A stretch of DNA of 64,000 bases from Acinetobacter sp. WCHA45 (GCF_002165255.2 NZ_CP028561.1:372001-436000), one strand, 5' to 3'; shown: positions 1 through 9,531, numbered from the stretch's first letter. A program made the numbers and translations. The notes: a model not told the origin generated them from the sequence alone.

Positions 1-151
1 TGTTTATGAGGTGAAACTGAAACAAACACCACGTATCGCTGCGGAAATTGCAGAGATGAAATGGATTGATTTGGAAGATCAAGTCACTTTACTTGCACCT
101 CTTACTCAACACGTGGTGATTCCATGGTGTCAGCAAAATTTAGAGAACTAG
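1..151 (+). CDS. Nudix hydrolase, 3' end (partial)
   Basis: Only the last 49 codons are present, read from base 2 to the TAG at 149-151. The tail contains AAEIAEMKWIDL followed by an acidic and hydrophobic stretch, which resembles the C-terminal part of Nudix pyrophosphohydrolases, where a Glu-x-x-x-Trp strand closes the fold. The Nudix box itself lies outside the window, so the family call rests on this tail alone. Its last 50 bases overlap the 3' end of comF on the opposite strand (convergent). Confidence 0.5.
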   Translation, partial: VYEVKLKQTPRIAAEIAEMKWIDLEDQVTLLAPLTQHVVIPWCQQNLEN

Positions 152-788
152 CATTATTACGGATAGGGGCTGCTAAACAAATACTATAAACCTGTTGGCA
201 GCCAAGTTGTTGCAAGACTTGAGATAAGGCGGTAATTGAACTGCCCGTTGTGACGACATCATCGACGATCAAGACTTTGCGATAACGAAGATGATTGGGC
301 GGTGCAGCCACAAATTGCTGTTCAATATTTTCTAGTCTTTCGATGCGCGATAAGCCTTTTTGCGAGTGTTGATCCAAGCGTTGTATAGGTTGCCAGATAG
401 GGATATTTAAGCTTTTACTAAGTGCTTGGGCCAGTAAAAGCGTTTGGTTGAAACCTCGTTCAACTAATCGATCAGTTGAAATCGGCATTGGAACGATGGC
501 ATGAACTTTAGGAAGCTTGAGTTGTTGTAGCAGTCCTTCCAATAGTCGTTGATGATGCAATTTTTGTTCATATTTAAATTGCTGAATGATGCGATCAATC
601 GGATATTGATAATGGCATACAACAAATATTTGTTGTTGATTACGTTGAATGGATTGTTTTAACCAAGGTAACTGATTCCAACAACTTTGACATACTCCGT
701 ATTGCTTCCTAATCCCAATATCACACAGGCTACATGGCGTTAGATAATCAAAGATTTGTTTTGCTGATGTTTGAATTAATTTAAACAT
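102..788 (-). CDS. comF: ComF family phosphoribosyltransferase-like competence protein
   Basis: This 228-residue protein has the ComF layout. An N-terminal zinc finger carries Cys19, Cys22, Cys33 and Cys36, and a type I phosphoribosyltransferase domain follows, with the PRPP loop VLIVDDVVTTGSS near residues 172-184. ComF proteins support DNA uptake in naturally competent bacteria and contact PriA or other replication-restart proteins; the exact reaction is unknown. It starts inside the last codons of recG (8-base overlap), so it is probably translated with recG from one mRNA. Its 3' end overlaps a convergent Nudix gene. Confidence 0.88.
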   Translation of the reverse strand: MFKLIQTSAKQIFDYLTPCSLCDIGIRKQYGVCQSCWNQLPWLKQSIQRNQQQIFVVCHYQYPIDRIIQQFKYEQKLHHQRLLEGLLQQLKLPKVHAIVPMPISTDRLVERGFNQTLLLAQALSKSLNIPIWQPIQRLDQHSQKGLSRIERLENIEQQFVAAPPNHLRYRKVLIVDDVVTTGSSITALSQVLQQLGCQQVYSICLAAPIRNNASSLNFADTMESPRVE

Positions 789-2826
789 AGGCGTATCTTG
801 GGGCTTCAGGTAGCCAGCGTTTTAATAGTCCATCAGCATGCTGTGGATAATCTTTTAGAATTTGTTCAGCCACATAATGGGCTTGTGTGAGTAAATGATC
901 ATCACGTTCTAAACGTGCCACACGGAAGCCCATATCCCCAGTTTGTTTTGTTCCTAAGAGTTCACCCGGACCGCGTATTTCCAAATCTTTTTCAGCAATT
1001 ACGAAACCATCATTACTTTCTCGTAAAATAGACAGTCGCTCCTGACCATTTTGAGACAAAGGTACTTTGTAGAGTAGAGCGCAAAAACTAGCGGTAGCAC
1101 CACGCCCAACACGCCCTCGAAGTTGGTGCAATTGCGAGAGACCCAAACGTTCAGCATTCTCAATGACCATGATGGATGCATTGGGTACATCGACCCCAAC
1201 CTCAATCACGGTAGTGGCAATTAACAGTTGTGATTGATTATCTTTAAAGGCTTGCATGACCGCTTGTTTTTCATCTGCTTTCATTTTGCCGTGGACCAGA
1301 CCAATATTGATGTCTGGAAAGCGTTCCTTGATTTCTTGATAGGTGGCTTCGGCGGCTTGAGCATCTAGGGTTTCAGATTGTTCCACTAAGGTGCAGACCC
1401 AATATGCTTGTTTACCTTCACGACAGTTGCTGGCAATCCGTTGCAGGACTTGTTCACGGCGATCTAAAGGAATTGTTACGGTTTGAATTGTGGTGCGTCC
1501 CGGGGGGAGCTCGTCAATAATTGAAGTATCTAAATCACCATAAGCACTCATCGCGAGTGTGCGGGGAATCGGGGTGGCTGTCATCACCAATTGATGTGGG
1601 GTAAATTGATTAGCGCCTTTATTTCTTAAAGCAAGGCGTTGATCGACCCCGAAACGATGTTGTTCATCAATAATAACCAAGCCTAGTTTAGAAAATTCCA
1701 CGGCATCTTGGAATAAAGCATGCGTACCGACAATAAGTTGTGCATGCCCTTGTTTAATTTGTTGTTCAGCTTGTGTACGTGCTTTGCCTTTTTGTTTGCC
1801 TGAAAGCCATACCACTTGGATGCCTAGTGGCTCAAACCAGCGTTTAAAATTTAAATAATGTTGTTCTGCTAAGATCTCAGTCGGTGCCATCAGTGCAACT
1901 TGCCAGTCTGCTTCTAGTGCATGGCAGGCTGCAACTGCTGCAACGAGTGTTTTACCTGCTCCTACATCACCTTGGACTAAGCGGAGCATCGGTTGATTTT
2001 GCTTGAGATCTTGCAAGATTTCCTTAGAAACTCGTTTTTGTGCATTGGTCATTTGAAAAGGAAGACCATCTAATAATGCCTTAGCCAAGACCTTACTGCT
2101 ATCAAAACGAGGTGCAGCAATTTGGCGGATATAGGCACGGCGTGTTAATAGGCTAATTTGATGGGCGACTAGCTCTTCAAAAATTAATCGTTGTTGGGCA
2201 GGATGCGAACCTTGATTGAGTTGTTGCATGTTGGCATCAACAGGTGGCTCATGAATATATTCTAATGCTTGTTTAAGTTCATAGCCGTTGCTGTATTTAG
2301 TCGGTAATAACTCAGCCAAGTCATCGCTATGATGTTGTAACGCTTGACGAATATATTCACGTAATTTAGGCTGTGTCAGACCTTCAGTGCTAGGATAAAT
2401 TGCCGTGAGTTGGGTTTTGGGTAACGGCGTATGCTGTTGGATGACTTGTATTTCTGGATGATACATTTCAAGACCGCGTGCTCCAACACGAACTTCACCG
2501 AATATTCGAAGCTGTTGTCCCATTTTGATGCGATCAGTTAATCCCTTATAAATGTGATAAAACCGTAAAGTAACCTTGCCAAAATCATCTTGTAATAAGG
2601 CTGCAAGTGATTTCTTTTTGCCTGGAGGAAAATCTACGGATCGAACCTCACCTTCGAGCAAATAACTTCGTCCAACAACCAGCTGATTCATTGGAATAAT
2701 GGTGCTACGATCTTCATAGTCACGAGGAAGATGAAACAGCAAATCATCCGTGCTAAAAATATGAAGCTTTTTTAATAGGGTTGCTGCGGCGGCACCAACA
2801 CCTTGTAATTGCTGGACTGAAGTCAT
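781..2826 (-). CDS. recG: ATP-dependent DNA helicase RecG
   Basis: RecG is a superfamily 2 translocase that remodels stalled replication forks and Holliday junctions. The 681-residue protein has the usual length. An N-terminal wedge/OB domain spans about residues 50-130. Walker A GDVGAGKT is at 286-293, the DEQH-type Walker B motif is near 387, MTATPIPRT forms motif III, and QLRGRVGRG is the C-terminal helicase motif. It is transcribed ahead of comF with an 8-base overlap, and its start faces the divergent epimerase gene only 18 bases away, so the two promoters must overlap the neighbouring coding region or be very compact. Confidence 0.97.
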   Translation of the reverse strand: MTSVQQLQGVGAAAATLLKKLHIFSTDDLLFHLPRDYEDRSTIIPMNQLVVGRSYLLEGEVRSVDFPPGKKKSLAALLQDDFGKVTLRFYHIYKGLTDRIKMGQQLRIFGEVRVGARGLEMYHPEIQVIQQHTPLPKTQLTAIYPSTEGLTQPKLREYIRQALQHHSDDLAELLPTKYSNGYELKQALEYIHEPPVDANMQQLNQGSHPAQQRLIFEELVAHQISLLTRRAYIRQIAAPRFDSSKVLAKALLDGLPFQMTNAQKRVSKEILQDLKQNQPMLRLVQGDVGAGKTLVAAVAACHALEADWQVALMAPTEILAEQHYLNFKRWFEPLGIQVVWLSGKQKGKARTQAEQQIKQGHAQLIVGTHALFQDAVEFSKLGLVIIDEQHRFGVDQRLALRNKGANQFTPHQLVMTATPIPRTLAMSAYGDLDTSIIDELPPGRTTIQTVTIPLDRREQVLQRIASNCREGKQAYWVCTLVEQSETLDAQAAEATYQEIKERFPDINIGLVHGKMKADEKQAVMQAFKDNQSQLLIATTVIEVGVDVPNASIMVIENAERLGLSQLHQLRGRVGRGATASFCALLYKVPLSQNGQERLSILRESNDGFVIAEKDLEIRGPGELLGTKQTGDMGFRVARLERDDHLLTQAHYVAEQILKDYPQHADGLLKRWLPEAPRYAYV

Positions 2827-2844
2827 CTCTATTCAAGGGTGTAT

Positions 2845-3663
2845 ATGCATATTTTATTTATTGGTTATGGTAAAACATCTCAGCGCGTTGCTAAACACTT
2901 ATTTGAGCAAGGTCACCACATTAGCACAATTAGCCGTAGTCCAAAAATGGATTGTTATGCAAGACACTATATCCAAGATATACATTATTTAGATTTGACT
3001 CAGCTTGATCCAATTGATTTGGTTTATGTCATTCTTGCACCTTCGCAGAGCGGCATAGAAGCATATCAACAAACCTATGTTGATAGCGTTGAACCAATTG
3101 CTAATGCTCTCAAAAATCATCCTGTTCGACGTATCATCATCGTTTCTTCGACACGAGTCTATGGTGAAAATGCAGGGGAGCGAATCGATGATGAATCATT
3201 CATTCAACCCATCGATGAGCAGGGACATCTGCTTCGGAAGATGGAGTTGTTGTGGCAATCACATTATCCTCATCAGAGCATTATTGTCCGACCAGCAGGA
3301 ATTTATGGGACCTCAATTGCTCGTTTAAAAAAGCTTGCTGAACAAACACTGACTTATCCAACGATACATTTTAGTAATCGAATTCATATCGATGATTTAG
3401 CCAAGTTTTTAGCGTTATTAGCTGTCATAGATATTGTGGAATCAAGTTATATTATTAGTAATAACAATCCTTTACCCATGCATGAAATATTAAGTTGGTT
3501 TCAACAATATTTAAACTTGCCTCAGTTGCAACTTATGTCTGAGCAAGTAACTGGGAAGCGAATTTATGCAACTCGATTGCCACAAACGGGATTTAAATTT
3601 GAACATCAGATTTGCTTTAATGACTATCAGACGCTGTTGTCGGTACATGATAATGAAAAATAA
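2845..3663 (+). CDS. NAD(P)-binding epimerase/dehydratase family protein (YeeZ-like)
   Basis: A 272-residue extended SDR-like protein. It opens with a Rossmann strand and a GYGKTSQRVAKHL nucleotide-binding loop. VSSTRVYGE and RPAGIYG follow, matching the sugar-epimerase active-site and substrate regions. The substrate is unknown. A GTG at 2839 is possible, but AAGGG at 2835-2839 would overlap it and sits five bases before the ATG at 2845, so ATG is preferred. The TAA at 3661-3663 is one base before the TA target of an insertion sequence, so the coding region is intact but its native 3' flank has been displaced. Confidence 0.8.
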   Translation: MHILFIGYGKTSQRVAKHLFEQGHHISTISRSPKMDCYARHYIQDIHYLDLTQLDPIDLVYVILAPSQSGIEAYQQTYVDSVEPIANALKNHPVRRIIIVSSTRVYGENAGERIDDESFIQPIDEQGHLLRKMELLWQSHYPHQSIIVRPAGIYGTSIARLKKLAEQTLTYPTIHFSNRIHIDDLAKFLALLAVIDIVESSYIISNNNPLPMHEILSWFQQYLNLPQLQLMSEQVTGKRIYATRLPQTGFKFEHQICFNDYQTLLSVHDNEK

Positions 3664-3666
3664 TTA

Positions 3667-4481
3667 GGGCTTGTTGAGAATTAACAAAGGCAACTGATTA
3701 ATTTATAATAGTACTATGGATAGATACATACTTACTGATGCCCAATGGGCAAAAATGGAACCTTTTTGCCTAGGTAAAGTGACCGATCGAGGTCGTAGTG
3801 GAAAAGATAATCGATTATTCTTAGAAGCAGTCCTCTGGATTGCCCGTACAGGCAGTCCATGGCGTGATCTACCTCCTCATTTTGGTAAATGGAATACCGT
3901 CTTTAAAAGATACCGTGACTGGGTGAAAGCTGGTGTATTTGAAACTATTTTTGCATCTGTAAATGAAGATGTTGATTTGGAATACGCCATGATTGATGGA
4001 ACGATTGTTAAAGTTCATCGACATGGGCAAGGTGCAAAAGGGGGACTTTCAAACAGTCTATAGGTAAATCTCGAGGTGGAATGACCTGTAAAATTCTTGC
4101 CTTAGTGGATAGTCTAGGCAACCTCATTAAGTTTCGATTAATGCCTGGTCAATATCACGATTTAGTAGAAACCAAACCTTTAATTGAAGATGTTGATTTT
4201 CAAGCATTACTAGCGGATAAAGCATTTGATGCAGATTGGCTGATTCAAGAACTAAATGAACGTAAAGTGAAAGTGGTGATCCCACCCAAATCTAATCGAA
4301 AAGTAATGAGAGCATTTGATACGATTATGTATAAATGGCGTCATCTCATTGAAAACTATTTCTGTAAGTTAAAAGAATTTAAACGTATAGCGATGCGTAG
4401 TTGTAAAACAGATACGAGTTTTGAAGCCATGATTCAATTGTGCGCTAGTTTAATTAACTCTCGGTAATTCTCAACAAACCC
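3667..4481 (+). mobile_element. IS5-family insertion sequence (IS427-like), complete
   Basis: An 815-base element bounded by terminal inverted repeats. The left arm is GGGCTTGTTGAGAATTA (3667-3683) and the right arm (4465-4481, read on the minus strand) differs only at the fourth base. Both ends are flanked by TA (3665-3666 and 4482-4483), consistent with a 2-bp TA target duplication as in the IS427 subgroup. One transposase is encoded in two frames. The transposase stop codon lies inside the right repeat. The element sits just after the epimerase-like gene and breaks no reading frame. The exact named element was not identified. Confidence 0.9.
3716..4467 (+). CDS. IS5-family transposase made by -1 frameshift
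   Basis: The first frame runs 3716-4063 and the second is open past 4042 to the TAA at 4465-4467. At 4036-4044 lies A4G5 (AAAAGGGGG); a -1 slip there joins the frames into a product of about 250 residues reading AKGGTFKQSIGKSRGG, which matches the IS427-group consensus across the join. The DDE residues are visible: Asp in YAMIDGT (first part), Asp in LLADKAFDAD and Glu in RHLIENYFCKLKEFKR (second part). Family members commonly use such programmed slippage, so the element may be active rather than broken. Confidence 0.85.
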
Positions 4482-4605
4482 TAGATTAAACTGCAAGACA
4501 ATTTGAATAGTTGGTATAGATTTTGATGATAAAATACCAACAGATTCCGTAAAGGAACTGCCTGAGTTGTGCACATGGTTTGTGATGAGGCATTAAGGGG
4601 TGGAT

Positions 4606-5586
4606 ATGAGAAAAATAATTTTTACGATGATGCTGGTGTTGGTAGCAACAACAAGTTGGGCGGGCGCACAAACATGGTGTGTGTTTGATCCATTGAGTAC
4701 TCAGGGCGATATTAGTCGTCGTTTACAAGATATTCGTCTCTATGCACTTCAACATAAAACTCAGTTGAAATTTGATACTTTTAAGGATGAAAAAAATGCG
4801 ATTCAGGCATTTGACCAAAATAAATGTTCAGGTTTAGTGGCATCTAATTTTCATACCTATCGTTACAACCATTTTATGGGAAGTACCAGTGGAATTGGTT
4901 TGATTTCAAACAATCGTGTTGCACGTATGTTGTTGCAGTTATTGACCAATCCAAATGTCGAAAAACGTATGCTAGATCAAAATTATGAAGTGCTAGGCAT
5001 GATTCCAATTGGCACGGCATATATGACCATGAATACTCAGCAGATCAGGAAAGTTTCACAATTAAAGAATAAGACCATTGGTATTTTGGAAAATAATCCG
5101 CCTCAATTGGCATTGGTACAAAGTGTATCGGCAAAACCTGTTTATGTGGATTTTGCTACGGCAGTTGATTCTTTCAAGCAAAAGAAGATCGATATATTGG
5201 CTGCACCAGCGTATGGCGTATTACCTTATAACTTGAAAAAAGAGTTTGGTGAATCGACCCAAGTTGTCAATTTTCCAGTCGCGTATTTCGCAATTAATAT
5301 TGTGATTCGACCTCAAGCGTATCCCAATGGTTTTGGACACCAAATCCGAACTTGGTTTGTAAAAAATAGTAATGTTTTAGCTGCACAAGCAATGCAATGG
5401 GAAAATCATTTACCAGCGTATTATTGGGCTGATATTTCGGGTTATGAAAAGCAGGGCTATGAGGCGCTGGTTGCTAAGATTCGTAATCGTTATGTGGATT
5501 CAGGTTACTACGATGCCTATTTTGTCGAGCTAATCAAACGACTCAGATGTCTAGATGATCCGAAATATTTAGAATGCCGCAAATAA
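4606..5586 (+). CDS. Periplasmic putative solute-binding protein (AdeT-like family)
   Basis: 326 residues with a signal peptide (MRKIIFTMMLVLVATTSWA, cleavage before or near GAQTWC). The mature part looks like a type II periplasmic binding protein: an early TWCVFDPLSTQGD strand, an NKTIGILENNPPQ hinge segment and a FATAVDSFKQKKIDILAAP lobe. Relatives in Acinetobacter carry the label AdeT, RND efflux component, which this sequence does not support: it has no membrane segments after the signal. AAGGGG at 4595-4600 sits five bases before the ATG at 4606, which decides the start over a GTG at 4600. It could be the binding protein of a TRAP-type permease, but none is adjacent. Confidence 0.7.
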   Translation: MRKIIFTMMLVLVATTSWAGAQTWCVFDPLSTQGDISRRLQDIRLYALQHKTQLKFDTFKDEKNAIQAFDQNKCSGLVASNFHTYRYNHFMGSTSGIGLISNNRVARMLLQLLTNPNVEKRMLDQNYEVLGMIPIGTAYMTMNTQQIRKVSQLKNKTIGILENNPPQLALVQSVSAKPVYVDFATAVDSFKQKKIDILAAPAYGVLPYNLKKEFGESTQVVNFPVAYFAINIVIRPQAYPNGFGHQIRTWFVKNSNVLAAQAMQWENHLPAYYWADISGYEKQGYEALVAKIRNRYVDSGYYDAYFVELIKRLRCLDDPKYLECRK

Positions 5587-5588
5587 AT

Positions 5589-5617
5589 TGGGTTAGCCAA
5601 TTTTTTTGACTAACCCA
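5589..5617. terminator. Hairpin between convergent genes
   Basis: TGGGTTAG at 5589-5596 pairs with CTAACCCA at 5610-5617. T-rich sequence follows on the minus strand, and the hairpin lies between the stop codons of the convergent solute-binding protein and plsB, so it may serve both. Confidence 0.45.
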
Positions 5618-5638
5618 TCAGAAGTGAATACCGAAACA

Positions 5639-8194
5639 TTAAGCTTTCTTGCGTTTTAAACGACGTTTTGCCTGTTGAGAAGCCATTGCTTCTAAAGCGG
5701 TTGCAAGTTCTTTATCTGTAAATGTTGTGATGTGTTGCAACATTTGCAAGGTCGTTTCATCCAGTACCAACTGTGCACCTGCGGCCATTTCACTGAAATT
5801 ATCATCATATTCAATGAAACCATGTTCATTATTACGAATGTAATTTTGTTGTGTTAGAACCTTAATAAAGCTCTGGAATAAAGACTTATCAAAGAACTCA
5901 GGTGAGTTAAATTCATATAGTACAGATAGGCGTTGACCTAATAAGTGACTTAACTCTTCGACTTGTTTGGTTGAAATGTTGCCAGAACCACGTTGGGTGA
6001 TCAGTGCAAGCGTCATGTAATAACGCTCTAAGCTTTGTTTAACTGGCATGCCTAAAGTCAAAAGTTTCTGATGCTCTTCACTGTTTGGTGTTGGGCTAAA
6101 TAAGTTCCCATCATGATCTTGGAAAATTAGACCAATTTGAACAAGTGCGTTGATATAGTTATCAATATGCTGTTGCAATTCAGAAGCTTTCCACTTCATG
6201 AATAATTCAGCTTTTAAGAATGGATACAATGTACGAATCACATTACTTAAATCTGTTTTATTAATCTTACCGTTATGTTCAACCAATGATGCAACCAGTG
6301 ATGGTAAGACAAAAGCATGCAAGATGTTGTTACGGAAATAGGTTAATAAAACAGCTTGATTGTCTTCTATGGCAATAATATCACCTAGAACATGCTGCAC
6401 ACGTTTGATCAGTTTGAGCTTTAGACCATAAGCAATGATTTCTTTACCTGATAAAGAAGTGACTTGCGTGCGTTCATCATATGGTTGTTGAGTCGCTAAA
6501 TCACGATAAATATCAAGCTGTTTCGCACAGATCTCTTCATCTAATGTATGCTTTGGTGTTGCTAATAAGATCAAAGATAATAATGAAACAGGGTTGATGA
6601 CCACCGCGCGGTTAATATTTTCTAAAATAACATTAGCTGAGCTTGAAACAACATTCGATACTTCAGCTGGAATTGGCGCATCATTTTTTTCGATCTGAAT
6701 TTTGTCTGCATTATGCTGCTTTAAAATATCATCGAGGAAAACAGGTTCACCAAAGTTAACGTGTACCTTGCCAAAAATTCTTTCAATTTTACGTAAAGTT
6801 TTGACGATACCGAAAATTGATTCTGCTTCTTTTGGCTTACCTTGCATTTCACCTACATAAGTTGAGCCTTCCATCAAGCGCTCATAACCAATATATGTCG
6901 GTAAGAATACGATTGGCTTAGCACGACCGCGTAAATGACCATGTACGGTCATTGCAAGCATACCTGTCTTCGGTGGTAGCAAGCGACCAGTACGTGAACG
7001 ACCGCCTTCAATGAAGTACTCGATAGGCGTATTGCGCGATAGAATGGTGTATAAATATTCTTTAAATACAGAAGTATACAGTGCATTTCCGCGGAATGAG
7101 CGGCGTATGAAAAATGCACCGCCTCCACGCAATAACTGACCTACAAAAGGTAAGTTCAGGTTATCACCCGCAGCAATATATGGAATCATCAAGCCACGTT
7201 TATAAATCACATAGGACAATAATAAATAGTCGATATGGCTACGGTGGCATGGTGTGTAAATAATTTCATAGTCTTTCGCAAGTTCGCGAACTGTACTGAA
7301 ATTATGAACTTCAACGCCATCATATAGTTGTGTCCATAATCGTGTTAAAGCCATATCTGCGAAGCGTACTGCTGACGCTGAATAATCAGAAACGATTTCA
7401 TTGACATAGCCAATTGCGCGGCGTTCTGCCTCAAGCATGCTGATTTTATGCTGAATGCTTTCACGGCGAATGGCATCCTGTACATCGGGTGCCTTAATGA
7501 TAGACTGCATCACGTTGCGGCGGTCTGACAAGTCAGGCCCAAGTACCACTTCGCGTTGCTGGTCTAGGTAGCCATCTAGTGAACTTGCGATATACGTGGC
7601 AGGAGAGATGTTTGGATGATGTCTCTTGGCATAATCTACCAATTCACGTAGAGATTGAGGTTCATGGAATTCTAAATATGAATCACGCCCATGTAAGCCA
7701 ATATTCATGAGTTGCTTAACAGTACCTGGTGTTGCCCAAGTATCAGAAAATAATAATTTAAACCATGAATCTTCTTTATCAGGTGAGCGTCCCCAAAGTA
7801 CTGTAACGGGAACTAATTGAACATCTACTTCTTGATTTTGTTCTAATGCTTCGATCAACTGTAGAAGGCGTGGGGGATATGTTTGAGTATTAAAAAAGTT
7901 ATTTTCATTCTGATGTAAAAATAGAATCGAGTTTTTTTCATGATAAGTTCCAAAACTCATGGCATCCAAAGCCGGCTTTAGATGAAGGCGACGCGTTTCA
8001 CCATCAACTACCAAAGCATTACTACGTGAATAATTTTGTAGTACATAACAAATCACTTTATTTGAATCTGGTGTGCTTTGCTCAGTTGTTGTTGATTCTG
8101 TAGGAACTTCACCAAGAACATGTGGAGTGACCACAAGGTCAAGTAACTTACTCGACAGTTGGCGATACATTTGACCAAATCCAGTCTTGGACAT
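5639..8194 (-). CDS. plsB: Glycerol-3-phosphate 1-O-acyltransferase PlsB
   Basis: Inner-membrane-associated enzyme that transfers an acyl group to position 1 of glycerol-3-phosphate, the first step of phospholipid synthesis. The 851-residue length fits PlsB rather than the shorter PlsY. The catalytic HX4D motif is His317 to Asp322 within CHRSHIDYLL. The glycerol-phosphate-binding segment EGGRSRTGR follows about 80 residues later, and FLPTYIGYERL forms the fourth acyltransferase block. The C-terminus is strongly basic (AKRRLKRKKA). It is a single-gene unit, convergent with the solute-binding protein. Confidence 0.97.
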   Translation of the reverse strand: MSKTGFGQMYRQLSSKLLDLVVTPHVLGEVPTESTTTEQSTPDSNKVICYVLQNYSRSNALVVDGETRRLHLKPALDAMSFGTYHEKNSILFLHQNENNFFNTQTYPPRLLQLIEALEQNQEVDVQLVPVTVLWGRSPDKEDSWFKLLFSDTWATPGTVKQLMNIGLHGRDSYLEFHEPQSLRELVDYAKRHHPNISPATYIASSLDGYLDQQREVVLGPDLSDRRNVMQSIIKAPDVQDAIRRESIQHKISMLEAERRAIGYVNEIVSDYSASAVRFADMALTRLWTQLYDGVEVHNFSTVRELAKDYEIIYTPCHRSHIDYLLLSYVIYKRGLMIPYIAAGDNLNLPFVGQLLRGGGAFFIRRSFRGNALYTSVFKEYLYTILSRNTPIEYFIEGGRSRTGRLLPPKTGMLAMTVHGHLRGRAKPIVFLPTYIGYERLMEGSTYVGEMQGKPKEAESIFGIVKTLRKIERIFGKVHVNFGEPVFLDDILKQHNADKIQIEKNDAPIPAEVSNVVSSSANVILENINRAVVINPVSLLSLILLATPKHTLDEEICAKQLDIYRDLATQQPYDERTQVTSLSGKEIIAYGLKLKLIKRVQHVLGDIIAIEDNQAVLLTYFRNNILHAFVLPSLVASLVEHNGKINKTDLSNVIRTLYPFLKAELFMKWKASELQQHIDNYINALVQIGLIFQDHDGNLFSPTPNSEEHQKLLTLGMPVKQSLERYYMTLALITQRGSGNISTKQVEELSHLLGQRLSVLYEFNSPEFFDKSLFQSFIKVLTQQNYIRNNEHGFIEYDDNFSEMAAGAQLVLDETTLQMLQHITTFTDKELATALEAMASQQAKRRLKRKKA

Positions 8195-8522
8195 TACAGA
8201 CTCCTAAATGATAACCTTGAGCATGAGGCGTTGTTATAGTGCCGTAAACCACAGCGTACGGCATAGCTCGATGAACACAAACGTCAACACGACATTCTGC
8301 GATATTCTGCCATGAAACGATATGTTATTTTCTGACAAAATATAGCGTATTTGGTAGATTTTATCGTTAAAAATCGTATTTTTAGCGGTTATAAATAAAG
8401 ATTAATGTGACGGATGAATCATTTTATCCTGAGCATATTTATTGGAATTTGTGGCACAATCGAAATGATCAATCCTGAATGGATTAGTTGATCTCTCCTC
8501 ATTGATGTTGGAAGGCTATTAC
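8195..8522. other. Divergent intergenic region plsB / tesB
   Basis: About 330 bases without a gene, AT-rich towards tesB. The only clear structure is an inverted repeat, TGCCGTA at 8240-8246 and TACGGCA at 8257-8263, lying 50-70 bases before the plsB start codon. It could be a 5' UTR hairpin or an operator. On the minus strand a TATAAC close to it might be a plsB -10 box, but no convincing -35 accompanies it. No good promoter for tesB was recognised. Confidence 0.4.
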
Positions 8523-9395
8523 ATGAATGCGTTAACTCAAGAACTGGTTGAACTTTTGACTTTGGAAAAGTTGGAAGAACATATTTTCCGAGGCAACAGT
8601 CGCAATTTGGTTGGGAAACGAGTATTCGGTGGGCAAGTTCTTGGACAAGCATTAAGAGCGGCGTCATATACCACAAACCGTCCAGCACATTCGTTGCATG
8701 CTTATTTTTTATATGGTGGTGATGTCGATGCACCGATCATTTATGAAGTTGATCCATTGCGAGATGGTAAAAGTTTTGCAAGTCGACAAGTGCGTGCGAT
8801 CCAACATGGACGTACAATTTTCTCGGCGATGGTATCTTTTGCCAATCCAGAAGAAGGCTTAAATTATCAACATAAAGAACCAGAGTATCCGAGTCCTGAA
8901 GAGCTGAAGTCTGAGAAAGAATTAAAAGAAAGTATGCTCAATTTCGTTCCAGAAAATGCACGTACGAGTTTTATGCGCGAACGTCATGTGGAAATTAGAC
9001 CAACTCGACCAGTTAATCCTTTTCAGCCGCAGCCTGAAGCACCATATTATGCGCACTACATTCGTACCCATGATCGTATTGCAGAAAATGTTGATGACGT
9101 TTCATTACATCAAGCCATCGTTGCGTTTTATTCAGACTTTACTTTGATGACTACAGCACTGCGTCCACACGGGTTATCTTGGATTTCGCCAAATTTACAA
9201 TGTGCAAGTATTGATCATACCATTTACTTCCATCGCCCGTTACGTGCTGATGATTGGATGCTTTACGATATGGAAGCAACGATTAGTGCCAGTTCACGTG
9301 GTCTGAATTTTGGACGCATGTGGCAGAATGGTCAGCTGGTATGTAGCACTGTGCAAGAGGGGCTAATTCGCTTAAGAGAAATTGAAACCCAGTAA
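8523..9395 (+). CDS. tesB: Acyl-CoA thioesterase II
   Basis: A 290-residue double-hotdog thioesterase that hydrolyses acyl-CoA to free acid and CoA. The N-terminal hotdog has VFGGQVLGQAL. The C-terminal hotdog supplies the expected Asp in FYSDFTLMTTAL and Gln in VQEGLIR, corresponding to the known TesB catalytic Asp/Thr/Gln set. A longer frame from 8502 exists, but GGAAGG at 8510-8515 is seven bases before the ATG at 8523, and the resulting length matches TesB (286 in E. coli). Confidence 0.93.
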   Translation: MNALTQELVELLTLEKLEEHIFRGNSRNLVGKRVFGGQVLGQALRAASYTTNRPAHSLHAYFLYGGDVDAPIIYEVDPLRDGKSFASRQVRAIQHGRTIFSAMVSFANPEEGLNYQHKEPEYPSPEELKSEKELKESMLNFVPENARTSFMRERHVEIRPTRPVNPFQPQPEAPYYAHYIRTHDRIAENVDDVSLHQAIVAFYSDFTLMTTALRPHGLSWISPNLQCASIDHTIYFHRPLRADDWMLYDMEATISASSRGLNFGRMWQNGQLVCSTVQEGLIRLREIETQ

Positions 9396-9420
9396 GTTAG
9401 ATTTGAAAAATTCAAATTAA

Positions 9421-9446
9421 AGCCATCGTTTAGATGGCTTTTTTTG
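9421..9446 (+). terminator. Rho-independent terminator after tesB
   Basis: AGCCATC (9421-9427), a five-base loop, GATGGCT (9433-9439) and then a run of T. Confidence 0.85.
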
Positions 9447-9531
9447 TCATAAGGTTGTGACAAAAAATTGCTCGATTCTTCAATATGAGCGTGCCATAGT
9501 ACCCACAAGCTAAAATATTTTATTAATCAGA

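Noticed and set aside
3077..3328. Second frame inside the epimerase-like gene
   Set aside because: It lies wholly within a better supported gene and has no family features.
4600..4605. GTG start for the solute-binding protein
   Set aside because: It overlaps the AAGGGG ribosome site; ATG at 4606 is correctly spaced and gives a normal signal peptide.
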